A DNA stretch of 64,000 bases from Collimonas fungivorans Ter331 (GTDB taxonomy: Bacteria; Pseudomonadota; Gammaproteobacteria; Burkholderiales; Burkholderiaceae_D): assembly GCF_000221045.1 (NCBI RefSeq), contig NC_015856.1:1645317-1709316 (forward strand), written 5' to 3'. Shown in pieces: positions 55,021 through 63,821 of this stretch. The translations under genes were made by a program, and so were the position numbers. Below the pieces are notes generated by a model. It was not told the origin of the DNA. It saw only the letters and a list, made by a program, of their open reading frames with translations, and ran no database searches. The stretch's first letter is position 1. Each line of letters opens with the position of its first letter.

Positions 55021-55815
55021 TTACACCGCGACCGGCGCCTTGATGTGCGCTTGCGGGTGGTAATCGACGATTTCGAAATCCTCGAAACGATAATCGAAAA
55101 TCGAGGCCGGATGGCGCTTGATTTCCAGCCGCGGCAGCGGGCCCGGAGTGCGCGACAGCTGCAGCTCGACCTGCTCGGCATGGTTGGAGTACAGATGGCA
55201 ATCGCCGCCGGTCCAGATAAAGTCTCCCACTTCCAGCCCGCATTGCTGCGCCATCATGTGGGTCAGCAGGGCGTAGGAGGCGATGTTGAAGGGCACGCCA
55301 AGGAAGATGTCGGCGCTGCGCTGATACAGCTGGCAAGACAGCTTGCCGTCGGCCACGTAGAACTGGAAGAAGGCATGGCAGGGCGGCAGTTTCATCTGGG
55401 GGATATCGGCGACATTCCAGGCTGAAACGATCAGGCGGCGCGAATCGGGGTTGCTCTTGATCTGCTCGACCACTTGCTTGATCTGGTCGATATGCTGGCC
55501 GCCCGGCGCTGGCCAGGAGCGCCACTGATAACCGTAGATCGGGCCCAGGTTGCCGTCGCTGTCGGCCCATTCATCCCATATTTTGACGTCATTGTCTTTT
55601 AGGTACTGGATATTGGTCGAGCCGTTGAGAAACCAGATCAGTTCATGGATGATCGAGCGCAGGTGCAGCTTCTTGGTGGTCAGCAAGGGAAAGCCGTCTT
55701 GCAGGTTGAAGCGCATCTGGTAGCCGAACACCGAGCGGGTACCGGTGCCGGTGCGGTCGGTCTTGACGGCGCCGTGCTGTTGCACATGGCGCATGAGATC
55801 TAGGTATTGGCGCAT
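55021..55815 (-). CDS. thyA: Thymidylate synthase
   Basis: The 264-residue enzyme methylates dUMP with methylenetetrahydrofolate. The active-site Cys146 lies in [26 protein letters not shown], the [10 protein letters not shown] Arg pair and DCHLYSNH match E. coli ThyA, as does the length. The start is ATG 55815; the frame runs to 55893 but the extra 26 residues do not fit the family. It is convergent with the outer membrane channel gene, six bases apart. Confidence 0.97.
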   Translation of the reverse strand: MRQYLDLMRHVQQHGAVKTDRTGTGTRSVFGYQMRFNLQDGFPLLTTKKLHLRSIIHELIWFLNGSTNIQYLKDNDVKIWDEWADSDGNLGPIYGYQWRSWPAPGGQHIDQIKQVVEQIKSNPDSRRLIVSAWNVADIPQMKLPPCHAFFQFYVADGKLSCQLYQRSADIFLGVPFNIASYALLTHMMAQQCGLEVGDFIWTGGDCHLYSNHAEQVELQLSRTPGPLPRLEIKRHPASIFDYRFEDFEIVDYHPQAHIKAPVAV

Positions 55816-56181
55816 TTTTTTGTAATAGCTGAAACGGATCATGAGATTGTAACGCATTGCCGCCGGCGGATCGCGGCGCGGCCGATCCGGCACGGCCCGG
55901 CACGCTTCGGAATTGTCATAGCAATATCAGCGATGTCGTTTTGCTCTCGCCGCCCATCTTTGTCGTGCGCACAGACGATAAATGATTGATAATCAAAAAC
56001 CGGTGCAGGTGGTTTTTGCCGGCCACCGCATTTGGGCGTCGGTTACAAATTAATGATTTTAGCTATGAACTTTTTGCGGGGGGTCTTCTCGAAAGCTGTA
56101 GACCTTTGTCTTATATGGTCATTTTCATTGTATATCGAAGCGCTGACCCGTTAGTGCAAGCAACACCTTCCAGGAGACCCC
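55816..56181. other. Divergent gap between thyA and bactofilin
   Basis: No gene is visible in 366 bases. The right part is AT-rich and must hold the bactofilin promoter. A hairpin around GTGGTTTTTGCCGGCCAC near 56012 is weak. No known operator was recognised. Confidence 0.4.
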
Positions 56182-56712
56182 ATGCTTAAATCAGAGAATT
56201 CGTTTTTCGGCGGCAAGCGAGAAACACCGACACCAAACTCCCCGTTCAGCGCCAGCAGCAACCTGACTTCCGGCAGCACCTCCATTCCAAAGGCGAACAA
56301 TCCTGTGAGCACTCCAGCCAGTCATTCCGCATCCAGCACCAATGAAGTCGGCAGCAAATTGATCGTCGGTCCGAACATCAAGCTCAAGGGCGTCGAAATC
56401 ACCGATTGCGATACCTTGGTGGTTGAGGGCCGGGTTGAAGCGACCATGAATTCGCGCGTGATCCATATCGCAGAAAAAGGCGCATTCAAGGGTTCGGCTG
56501 AAATCGACCTGGCTGAAATCTACGGTGAATTCGACGGCGACCTGACCGTCCGTGAAAAACTGGTGATTTATTCGACCGGCAAGGTTTCCGGCAAAATCCG
56601 TTATGGCAAGGTTGTCATCGAAGAAGGCGGCCAGCTGACCGGTGAAGTGCAAGTCGGCACTTCGTCATCGTCGTCCAGCAGCAAGCCGGCTGCGGTTACC
56701 GCCGTAGCATAA
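56182..56712 (+). CDS. Bactofilin
   Basis: The 176-residue protein has a flexible Ser/Pro/Asn-rich N-terminus (1-55), then a right-handed beta-helix (about 60-158) made of repeats such as LVVEGRVEATMNSRVIHIAEKGAFKGSAEIDLAEIYGEFDGDLTV, and a Ser-rich tail. Bactofilins polymerise without nucleotide and organise peptidoglycan synthesis, stalks or chromosome partners near the membrane. The start has CAGGAGA eight bases upstream. It is not next to a peptidase or morphology gene, so the role here is open. A terminator follows. Confidence 0.92.
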   Translation: MLKSENSFFGGKRETPTPNSPFSASSNLTSGSTSIPKANNPVSTPASHSASSTNEVGSKLIVGPNIKLKGVEITDCDTLVVEGRVEATMNSRVIHIAEKGAFKGSAEIDLAEIYGEFDGDLTVREKLVIYSTGKVSGKIRYGKVVIEEGGQLTGEVQVGTSSSSSSSKPAAVTAVA

Positions 56713-56798
56713 GGCCCGTACTCCGGCTGAGCGGCCTGCGAGCAAGGCCGGCAGCCCGTCCGGCCGTGGATAGCGGCCGGTGCTGTCTGTTTGCGAAA

Positions 56799-56837
56799 AA
56801 AACCAGGGTGGCGACAAGGCCGCCCTGGTTTTTTTGT
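56799..56837 (+). terminator. Intrinsic terminator of bactofilin
   Basis: AACCAGGGTGGC pairs with GCCGCCCTGGTT (one bulge) and is followed by T7. Confidence 0.85.
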
Positions 56838-56909
56838 CATGTGCATGCAGGCATGCGACAATAGCGGTTTTAGCGCAACGCTAAAGCGCTTCCCGCCTTA
56901 CACAAAAAT

Positions 56910-57779
56910 ATGAGCTATCCAGAATACATCCTCACCTTGTCCTGCCTCGACCAGCGCGGGATCGTCCATCGCGTTTCCGGTTTCCTGGCTGACCATGGCT
57001 GCAATATCATCGATTCGGCCCAGTTCGGCGACGCCCAGTCGCAGCTGTTTTTTATGCGTGTGCATTTTTCGTCCGAGGATGTAGCGGTTGCCGAAGAGGG
57101 GCTGAGGGCGGAATTCGCAGCACTGGCGGACACCATGCAAATGCAATGGCAACTGCATGATGCGTACAAGAAGCCGCGTCTGATGCTGATGGTGTCGAAA
57201 ATCGGGCATTGCCTGAATGACTTGCTGTTCCGCTACAAGAGCGGTTTGCTGCCGGTGGAAATTTCAGCCATCGTTTCCAACCATACCGATTTCTACCAGC
57301 TGGCCGCCAGCTACAACATCCCCTTCCATCACCTGCCGTTGGCTGCAGGCGCTTCCAAGGAAGCCAAACAGGCGCAGGAAGCCAAGGTGCTGGACATCGT
57401 CGAAGCCAACAACATCGACCTGGTGGTGCTGGCGCGCTACATGCAGATCCTGTCGCCGGCCATGTGCACCGCGCTGACGGGACGCGCCATCAATATCCAC
57501 CATTCCTTCCTGCCCAGTTTCAAGGGCGCCAAGCCTTACTACCAAGCACATGAACGCGGCGTCAAGCTGATCGGCGCCACCGCCCATTTCGTCACCGGCG
57601 ACCTCGACGAGGGACCGATCATCGAGCAGGACGTGGCGCGCGTCGACCACGCGATGGAGCCGGACACCTTGACGGCAATCGGCCGCGACGTCGAATGCGT
57701 GGTGCTGGCACGGGCGGTGAAATGGTTTGTCGAGCACAGGATTCTGCTCAACGGGCACAAGACGGTAGTATTCAAGTAA
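56910..57779 (+). CDS. purU: Formyltetrahydrofolate deformylase
   Basis: The 289-residue enzyme releases formate from 10-formyltetrahydrofolate, balancing one-carbon pools and supplying formate to PurT. An N-terminal ACT domain (about 5-85: LTLSCLDQRGIVHRVSGFLADHGCNI) is followed by a formyltransferase-like domain with the catalytic triad in INIHHSFLPSFKGAKPY (His), NHTD-type loop and ITGDLDEGPIIEQD (Asp). Length is normal. It is a single gene with a terminator right after it. Confidence 0.95.
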   Translation: MSYPEYILTLSCLDQRGIVHRVSGFLADHGCNIIDSAQFGDAQSQLFFMRVHFSSEDVAVAEEGLRAEFAALADTMQMQWQLHDAYKKPRLMLMVSKIGHCLNDLLFRYKSGLLPVEISAIVSNHTDFYQLAASYNIPFHHLPLAAGASKEAKQAQEAKVLDIVEANNIDLVVLARYMQILSPAMCTALTGRAINIHHSFLPSFKGAKPYYQAHERGVKLIGATAHFVTGDLDEGPIIEQDVARVDHAMEPDTLTAIGRDVECVVLARAVKWFVEHRILLNGHKTVVFK

Positions 57780-57781
57780 GC

Positions 57782-57813
57782 AAAAAAACGGCCCTGATCG
57801 GGGCCGTTTTTTA
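57782..57813. terminator. Bidirectional terminator between purU and tal
   Basis: AACGGCCC and GGGCCGTT pair around a small loop, with an A run on the left and T6 on the right. Confidence 0.85.
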
Positions 57814-57857
57814 TTGCGTCATTTATTACATCATTTGATGTATCGGTGTGAGAACGC

Positions 57858-58793
57858 TCAGCGCAGCGCATCCACCAGCTTTTCCAGCTTGACCGCATCG
57901 GCGCTGAACTGGCGTATGCCTTCCGACAGTTTTTCAGTAGCCATCGCATCGTCGTTCAGCATGGTGCGGAAAGTGGTTTCGTCCAGGTCGATTTTCTTCA
58001 GATCGCTCTGCTGCGCTTCTTCAAGGTTGAGCTTGCGGCTGACCGGCGCTTCGCTCTCCGCCAGTTTCTGCAGCAGGTCGGGGCTGATGGTGAGCAGGTC
58101 GCAGCCGGCCAGTTCGACGATTTGCGACGTATTGCGGAAGCTGGCGCCCATGACTTCGGTGGCGTAGCCGAATTTGCGGAAGTAGTTGTAGATCTGCTTG
58201 ACCGACTGCACGCCTGGATCGTCGGCGCCGGTGTAGTCCTGGCCGCTGGATTTCTTGTACCAGTCATAGATGCGGCCGACAAACGGCGAAATCAGCTGCA
58301 CTTTGGCTTCGGCGCAGGCAATCGCCTGCGGCAAGGAAAACAGCAAGGTCAGGTTGCAATGGATGCCAGCCTTCTGCAGCACTTCGGCGGCCCGTATGCC
58401 TTCCCAGGTCGAGGCGATCTTGATCAGCACGCGCTCGCGGTCGATGCCGGCAGCTTCATACAGCTTGATCAGGGCGTGTCCTTTGTCGATGCTGCCTTGG
58501 GTATCGAAGGACAGGCGCGCATCGGTTTCGGTGGAAACCCGGCCCGGGATGATTTTCAGGATTTCCTTGCCGAAGGTGATCAGCAAGTGGTCGATGATGT
58601 CGGCAGTCGACAGCTGCGCGTGTTCCTTGACTGTCTGGCTCAGCAGCGGCTGGTATTCCGGCTTTTGCACCGCTTTCAGGATCAGCGACGGATTGGTGGT
58701 GGCGTCGCGCGGCGCAAATGCCTTGATAGACTGGAAATCGCCGGTATCGGCAACGATGGTGGTGTATTGCTTGAGTTGTTCGAGTTGGTTCAT
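57858..58793 (-). CDS. tal: Transaldolase
   Basis: The 311-residue TIM-barrel enzyme moves a dihydroxyacetone unit between sugar phosphates in the pentose phosphate pathway. The Schiff-base Lys is Lys125 in [24 protein letters not shown] (32-43 region) and [19 protein letters not shown] match the family. It lies downstream of the sugar importer genes on the same strand with a 210-base gap full of short tandem repeats, so it may be separately expressed. Its link with zwf and the sugar importer fits glucose use through the pentose phosphate route. Confidence 0.96.
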   Translation of the reverse strand: MNQLEQLKQYTTIVADTGDFQSIKAFAPRDATTNPSLILKAVQKPEYQPLLSQTVKEHAQLSTADIIDHLLITFGKEILKIIPGRVSTETDARLSFDTQGSIDKGHALIKLYEAAGIDRERVLIKIASTWEGIRAAEVLQKAGIHCNLTLLFSLPQAIACAEAKVQLISPFVGRIYDWYKKSSGQDYTGADDPGVQSVKQIYNYFRKFGYATEVMGASFRNTSQIVELAGCDLLTISPDLLQKLAESEAPVSRKLNLEEAQQSDLKKIDLDETTFRTMLNDDAMATEKLSEGIRQFSADAVKLEKLVDALR

Positions 58794-58823
58794 GGCAGCG
58801 TAGAAGGACAGGGACGGTTAATC

Positions 58824-58875
58824 GGAAGTACTGCGCGGAAGTACTGCGCGGAAGTACTGCGCGGAAGTACCATGC
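58824..58875 (-). repeat. 13-base tandem repeats upstream of tal
   Basis: GGAAGTACTGCGC is repeated three times exactly (58824-58862) and a fourth time imperfectly (58863-58875), with further decayed units to about 58913. On the transcribed strand this lies in the tal leader, 31 bases before the start codon. Confidence 0.88.
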
Positions 58876-59003
58876 GAAAATACTGCGCCGGGATGCAGCG
58901 CGAGAATACTGCGGAAATTCCGTCCTACCATTCTACGCAATTTACAGCGGTTTGCCACGCATGGACAGATCAGCAATATCCTGCGTGGCTGCGGTCCATG
59001 CGT

Positions 59004-60149
59004 TCAGCTGATGCGTTCTTCGGTCTTGGCGTCAAACAGGACTGCTTTCGACAGGTCGAACGCCAGCTGCATCTGGTCTTTCGGCTTGGCCGCTGCGCGC
59101 GGGTGGGTGCGGCAAGTCACGCGAGCGTTGTTGAAAGTGGTGAACACCAGCGTGTCAGGACCGGTCGGTTCGGTCAGCTCCACGGTACAGCCGACTTCGG
59201 TCGGATGGTAACGGCCGTTGCTGTCGCTGACTTCCGAACCGCGCGCGCTCAGGGCGTCCGTAACATGTTCCGGACGGATGCCGAGGATGACTTCACGGCC
59301 GATCCAGGAAGCGATTTGCGGATCCTGCGCTTGCACCGGCGCCAGCGGCAGCAGGGTTGTTTGCCCGGCGTGCTCGAGTTCGAATGCCGGGCCATGGCCA
59401 TTGGCGACCAGCTTGCCGCGCATGAAATTCATCGATGGCGAACCGATAAAGCCGGCGACAAACAGGTTGCTTGGATTGTCGTAGATTTCCTGCGGGCTGC
59501 CGAACTGCTGCACCACGCCATCCTTCATCACGGCGATACGGTCGCCCAGGGTCATCGCTTCGATCTGGTCATGCGTGACGTAGACGATGGTGCTGCCCAG
59601 GCGCTGATGCATCAGCTTGATTTCGGCGCGCATCTCGACCCGCAGCTTGGCGTCCAGGTTAGACAGCGGTTCGTCGAACAGGAACAGCGACGGATCGCGC
59701 GCGATGGCGCGGCCCATGGCGACGCGCTGCCGTTGCCCGCCTGACAGCAGGGCTGGCTTGCGGTCCAGCAGATGGGTGATCTGCAAGGTAGTGGCGACGC
59801 GGTCGACGATCTGTTTCTGTTCCGCTTTCGGCACCTTGCGGATGCCCAGGCCGAACGAAATGTTCTCGCGCACCGTCATGGTCGGATACAGGGCATAGGA
59901 CTGGAACACCATGGCGATGTCGCGTTCTTTTGGCGCGACATCGTTGACGCAGCGGTCGCCGATCATGATCTGTCCTTCGGATACCGTTTCCAGTCCGGCG
60001 ATCATGTTCAGCAGCGTCGATTTGCCGCAGCCCGAGCCGCCGACCAGGATCAGGAACTGGCCGTCTTCGATTTCCAGATCGATGCCCTTCAGGACTTCAT
60101 TGCCGTTCGGGTAAACCTTGCGCACATTGCGAATTGATAAGCTTGCCAT
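59004..60149 (-). CDS. gtsD: Sugar ABC transporter ATP-binding protein (UgpC/MalK type)
   Basis: The 381-residue ATPase has Walker A GGSGCGKST at 37-45, Q-loop FQSYALYPTMTV, signature LSGGQRQR, Walker B LFLFDEPLSNLD, and C-terminal TOBE/OB regulatory domains of the MalK type. It energises the sugar importer whose receptor and permeases are the three genes to the right. It is last in the operon. A GC-rich hairpin lies in the 80-base gap before it. Symbol follows the Pseudomonas glucose importer gtsABCD, by similarity of gene order. Confidence 0.93.
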   Translation of the reverse strand: MASLSIRNVRKVYPNGNEVLKGIDLEIEDGQFLILVGGSGCGKSTLLNMIAGLETVSEGQIMIGDRCVNDVAPKERDIAMVFQSYALYPTMTVRENISFGLGIRKVPKAEQKQIVDRVATTLQITHLLDRKPALLSGGQRQRVAMGRAIARDPSLFLFDEPLSNLDAKLRVEMRAEIKLMHQRLGSTIVYVTHDQIEAMTLGDRIAVMKDGVVQQFGSPQEIYDNPSNLFVAGFIGSPSMNFMRGKLVANGHGPAFELEHAGQTTLLPLAPVQAQDPQIASWIGREVILGIRPEHVTDALSARGSEVSDSNGRYHPTEVGCTVELTEPTGPDTLVFTTFNNARVTCRTHPRAAAKPKDQMQLAFDLSKAVLFDAKTEERIS

Positions 60150-60196
60150 CTTTAGATGATTCCTTAAATAATTTATTTATTAGCAACTGCAGCTGA

Positions 60197-60227
60197 CAAC
60201 CGCCGCGGCGCAGGGCTGCGGCGGTTG
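60197..60227 (-). other. GC-rich intercistronic hairpin between permease and ATPase genes
   Basis: CAACCGCCGC and GCGGCGGTTG pair over ten bases with an 11-base loop. There is no T run on the transcribed strand, so it is more likely an mRNA-stabilising structure than a terminator. Confidence 0.6.
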
Positions 60228-60230
60228 CTG

Positions 60231-61124
60231 TTAGCCCTTGACCGCACCGGCAGTCAGGCCGCGCACAAAATATTTACCCGCCAGCAGATACACCACCAGC
60301 GTCGGCAAGGCGGCAATGATGGCCGCCGCCATGTTGACGTTGTATTCAGTCACCCCGGTAGAAGTATTCACCAGGTTGTTCAGGGCCACCGTCACCGGCT
60401 TGGCGTCGGAACCGCCGAACACCACGCCGAACAGGAAGTCGTTCCAGATTTGCGTGAACTGCCAGATGAAACAGACCATGAAAATCGGCAACGACAGCGG
60501 GAAGATGATTTTCCAGTAGGTCATGAAGAAACCCGCGCCATCGATGCGGGCGGCCTTGACCAGTTCTTCCGGCACCGTCACATAGTAGTTGCGGAAGAAC
60601 AGCGTGGTGAACGCGATGCCGTAGACGATATGGACGAACACCAGGCCGGGCGTGGTGTTGGCCAGGTCGACCATGCCCAGCAGGCGCGCCATCGGCAGGA
60701 TCACTACCTGGAACGGGATGAAGCAGCCCACCATCAGCGCGGTGAACAGGATTTCCGAACCGCGGAAGCGCCAGTGCGCTAGCACATAGCCGTTGAGGGA
60801 GCCGACAAAGGTCGAAATCAGGACCGCCGGCACCGCCATCTTGATCGAGTTCAGGAAGAACGGCTCCAGGCCGTTGCAGTCGACGCCGGTACAGGAGCTG
60901 CTCCAGGCCTTGCTCCAGGCGGCGCCGGTAGGCGACACGGGAAAGGACAGCAAGTTGCCGGAACGGATTTCATCCAGCGTTTTTACCGAGGTGCTCAGCA
61001 TCACGTACAGCGGCGCCAGGTAGTACAGCGCACACAGGACCAGCAAGATGTAAATGACGATGCGGCCGATGCTCAGCTTGCTGTTTTCGTTATAGATGGT
61101 GTTGCTGGTGCTGTCAGCGGCCAT
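60231..61124 (-). CDS. gtsC: Sugar ABC transporter permease (MalG type)
   Basis: The 297-residue permease has six membrane helices and the EAA loop around VPEELVKAARIDGAGFFMTYWKIIFPLSLP near residue 195. A periplasmic loop contains two Cys (SSSCTGVDCNGLEPFF). It pairs with the next permease to form the channel and docks on the ATPase. Its start overlaps the end of the upstream permease gene by 11 bases. Confidence 0.94.
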   Translation of the reverse strand: MAADSTSNTIYNENSKLSIGRIVIYILLVLCALYYLAPLYVMLSTSVKTLDEIRSGNLLSFPVSPTGAAWSKAWSSSCTGVDCNGLEPFFLNSIKMAVPAVLISTFVGSLNGYVLAHWRFRGSEILFTALMVGCFIPFQVVILPMARLLGMVDLANTTPGLVFVHIVYGIAFTTLFFRNYYVTVPEELVKAARIDGAGFFMTYWKIIFPLSLPIFMVCFIWQFTQIWNDFLFGVVFGGSDAKPVTVALNNLVNTSTGVTEYNVNMAAAIIAALPTLVVYLLAGKYFVRGLTAGAVKG

Positions 61125-62067
61125 TGCGCGCTCCTTTGGTTTCCAGGTACATCATGGGCACCAGCACTGCCAGTACGGTGGCCAGCATCATCATTGCCGA
61201 TGCCGCGCCAAGGCCAAGTTGACCGCGTGTGAAAGAAAACTGATACATGAAAATTGCCGGCACGTCGGAAGAAGTGCCAGGGCCGCCGGCAGTCAGCGCC
61301 ATCACCAGGTCGAAGCTCTTGATGGCGATATGCGCCAGCACCAGCAGCACGCTGAAGAACACCGGACGCAGCGCCGGAATGACGATGCGGCGATAGATGG
61401 TCGGCAAGCTGGCGCCGTCGACCATGGCAGCCTTGATGATGCTGTCGTCGATGCCGCGCAGGCCGGCCAGGAACAAGGCCATCACGAAGCCCGAGGATTG
61501 CCAGACGCCGGCGATCACCACGGTATAGATGGAGAAATCGGAATTGACCAGCCAGTCGAAATGGAAATTGGCGAAGCCCCAGTCGTGCATCATTTTTTCC
61601 AGGCCCAGGCCTGGATTCAAGATCCATTTCCAGGCGGCGCCGGTGACGATGAAGGACAGCGCCATCGGGTACAGGTAGATGGCGCGCAATGCGCCTTCAG
61701 CGCGGATTTTCTGGTCCAGCAGGATCGCCATGAAGAGGCCGATCGCCAGGCAGAACAGGATGAACAGGCCGCCGAAAATGCCCAGGTTGGCGGCAGCTAC
61801 CCACCAGCGGTCGAGGGCGAACAGCGTGGCGTATTGGTTGAAACCGGAAATCTCGTAATTCGGCATCATGCGCGAATTGGTCAGCGACAGCCAGGCGGTG
61901 ACGCCGATGAAGCCATACACGAAGACCAGAGACAGGATGATGGTGGGTGACAATACCAGGCGTGGCAGCCAGGCATCGGCGATTGCCGCAATGCGCCCTT
62001 GCTGCTTGGGCGTGTGGCTTGGACTCCCGGCAGCCGCGGCTGTATAGGGGAGGGTGTGATCGGACAT
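61114..62067 (-). CDS. gtsB: Sugar ABC transporter permease (MalF type)
   Basis: The 317-residue permease starts at ATG 62067 (MSDHTLPY) after CAGGAGA; the frame extends to 62130 but without a site. It has six membrane helices after a 30-residue cytoplasmic tail and the EAA loop IDDSIIKAAMVDGASLPTIYRRIVIPALRP. It lies about 150 bases downstream of the receptor gene, and overlaps gtsC. Confidence 0.94.
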   Translation of the reverse strand: MSDHTLPYTAAAAGSPSHTPKQQGRIAAIADAWLPRLVLSPTIILSLVFVYGFIGVTAWLSLTNSRMMPNYEISGFNQYATLFALDRWWVAAANLGIFGGLFILFCLAIGLFMAILLDQKIRAEGALRAIYLYPMALSFIVTGAAWKWILNPGLGLEKMMHDWGFANFHFDWLVNSDFSIYTVVIAGVWQSSGFVMALFLAGLRGIDDSIIKAAMVDGASLPTIYRRIVIPALRPVFFSVLLVLAHIAIKSFDLVMALTAGGPGTSSDVPAIFMYQFSFTRGQLGLGAASAMMMLATVLAVLVPMMYLETKGARNGR

Positions 62068-62219
62068 GCAAATCTCCTGAAGCAGGATCAGAGCCGGCCT
62101 CGGCGGTGCAGTATTGGCACCGCCGGACACGGCGGGGGCCGAATCGATGTTACTCGCTTCGGCCCCGGTTCTCTTTTACTCTAAAAAATACACTAGGCAA
62201 ACAGCAAAAATACTTTAAT

Positions 62220-63473
62220 TTATTGTGTCTTTGCTGCTTTTGCCAGCGCCTGTACTGCGGCCTGCGAAGTCATGTTCGAGTGCATGAACTTGGAAACCAC
62301 GTCGAACATGGCGCCCTGTACCGCAGAGCTGACAGCCATGCCGTGCGCCATGCTTGGCTCCAGCGTGCCGGCTTTGCTGGATGCGGCCATGTCGTCCATC
62401 GACTCGATGGCGCAGCTGTCGAACTTGGTGCGCGGGATGTCAGGGCGGACCGGGATCGAACCCTTGTTCAGGTTGAACACTTCCTGGAATTCCGGGCTCA
62501 TGATGGCGGTGGCCAGGGTCAGCTGAGCTTTTTGCGAATCAGGATTCTTGACCTTGAACATGGCGATCGAATCGATGTTGTAGGTGTACGACTTGGCGGT
62601 GCCTGGAGCTGGTGCGCACAGGAAGTCCTTGCCTGGCTGCTTGCCGGCAGCGGTGAATTCGCCCTTGGCCCAGTCGCCCATGAACTGCATGCCGGCCTTG
62701 CCGTTGATGACCATTGCAGTCGCCAGGTTCCAGTCGCGGCCAGGAGCGTCCTTGTCGATGTAGCCCTTGATCTTGCCCAGCGTATCGAAGGTCTTGACCA
62801 TGGTCGGGCCGGTCAGGGTGGCCGGATCGAGCTTGACCAGCGCCTTGTTGTAGAAGTCGGCGCCGCCTACGCCCAGCGCAACGGTTTCAAACACGGTCGC
62901 ATCTTGCCAAGGCTGGCCGCCTTGGGCAACGGCGATGAAGCCGGCTTTCTGGATCTTGTCTGCAGCGTCGAAGAATTCAGGCCAGGTGGTCGGCACTTTG
63001 GCGCCGGCTTTTTTCAGGACTTCAGGGTTGATCCAGAGCCAGTTGACGCGGTGCACATTGACCGGCGCCGCTACGTAATGGCCTTGGTACTTCATGGTGT
63101 TGGAAACCACTTTAGGCAGCAGCGAATCCCATTTGCCTGCGGTAGCCGCGGCATCGATGTTCGCCAGCACGCCTTCCTGGCCCCATTCCTGGATCGACGG
63201 GCCCTTGATCTGGGCTGCTGTCGGCGGGCTGCCTGCGATGACGCGGGCTTTCAGCGCGGTGGTGGCGTTTTCGCCAGCGCCGCCGGCAACCGCAAAGTCC
63301 TTCCAGGTCACGCCCTTGGCTTCCATGATCTTTTTCAACTCGGCGACTGACTTGGCTTCGCCGCCCGATGTCCAGTAATGCAGCACTTCGACTTCAGCCG
63401 CGTGTACCGCGGCGGCGCTGGACAGCAGTGCAGTAGTTGCGAATACCGATTTTATTATTTGATTCAGTTTCAT
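62220..63473 (-). CDS. gtsA: Glucose/mannose-type ABC transporter substrate-binding protein
   Basis: The 417-residue protein has a signal peptide (residues 1-25, ending VHA) and the family 1 sugar-binding fold: EVEVLHYWTSGGEAKSVAELKKIMEAKGVTWKD, WLWINPEVLKKAG and MGDWAKGEF. Two Cys (near LCAPAPG and DSCAIES) are placed for a disulfide as in glucose-binding GtsA. It delivers glucose (or mannose) to the importer. It is divergent from zwf, with two HexR-like palindromes between. Confidence 0.93.
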   Translation of the reverse strand: MKLNQIIKSVFATTALLSSAAAVHAAEVEVLHYWTSGGEAKSVAELKKIMEAKGVTWKDFAVAGGAGENATTALKARVIAGSPPTAAQIKGPSIQEWGQEGVLANIDAAATAGKWDSLLPKVVSNTMKYQGHYVAAPVNVHRVNWLWINPEVLKKAGAKVPTTWPEFFDAADKIQKAGFIAVAQGGQPWQDATVFETVALGVGGADFYNKALVKLDPATLTGPTMVKTFDTLGKIKGYIDKDAPGRDWNLATAMVINGKAGMQFMGDWAKGEFTAAGKQPGKDFLCAPAPGTAKSYTYNIDSIAMFKVKNPDSQKAQLTLATAIMSPEFQEVFNLNKGSIPVRPDIPRTKFDSCAIESMDDMAASSKAGTLEPSMAHGMAVSSAVQGAMFDVVSKFMHSNMTSQAAVQALAKAAKTQ

Positions 63474-63691
63474 TCTTGTCTCCTATGTTGAGAAATAGCC
63501 TGCAATAAATACTTGATCCGATACTTTATTACCTGATGATAATCCTTGCAAAAGCTTGCCGGCGCCATATAGCGGCTATCGGCAAGCCCGACACGGCTTT
63601 GCTGCTCCCACTTCAAACTACTGCATGTACACAATGGCCGGGCACGGTTTGATCCCTGCGCAATTATCGGCCCGTGTGTATCATGTGGAAA

Positions 63692-63706
63692 ACTAGTAAA
63701 ACTACA
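63692..63706. promoter_or_regulatory. HexR-like operator 1
   Basis: Read on the minus strand, TGTAGTTTTACTAGT matches the HexR pattern TGTARTWWWAYTACA at 13 of 15 bases. It lies in the middle of the gtsA-zwf gap. The regulator gene itself is not in this window. Confidence 0.5.
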
Positions 63707-63763
63707 TGCGATCTTGAGTTTTCCTGTAAATATCCGGGAATTACTCCTTACGCCGCTTGTAAT

Positions 63764-63778
63764 TGTAGTAATGCTACA
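63764..63778. promoter_or_regulatory. HexR-like operator 2 inside the zwf promoter
   Basis: TGTAGTAATGCTACA is a dyad with TGTAG/CTACA arms that fits the HexR pattern. It fills the spacer between TTGTAA and TAATAT of the predicted zwf promoter, so bound protein would block RNA polymerase. Confidence 0.6.
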
Positions 63779-63821
63779 TTAATATTGCAATATAAGTTTT
63801 TTATTTATTACAAAAATTTTG

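Larger units (their letters stand above)
63474..63821. promoter_or_regulatory. Divergent control region between gtsA and zwf
   Basis: These 348 bases hold no gene. They contain a zwf promoter (TTGTAA at 63757-63762, 17-base spacer, TAATAT at 63780-63785) and two palindromes with the HexR pattern, listed separately. Confidence 0.6.

Noticed and set aside
58824-58913. CRISPR-like array.
   Set aside because: Units of 13 bases are head to tail with no spacers and no cas genes nearby.
58122-59744. A 540-codon plus-strand frame across tal and the sugar ATPase gene.
   Set aside because: It runs antisense through two well-supported genes and the repeat array between them, and has no protein-like features.
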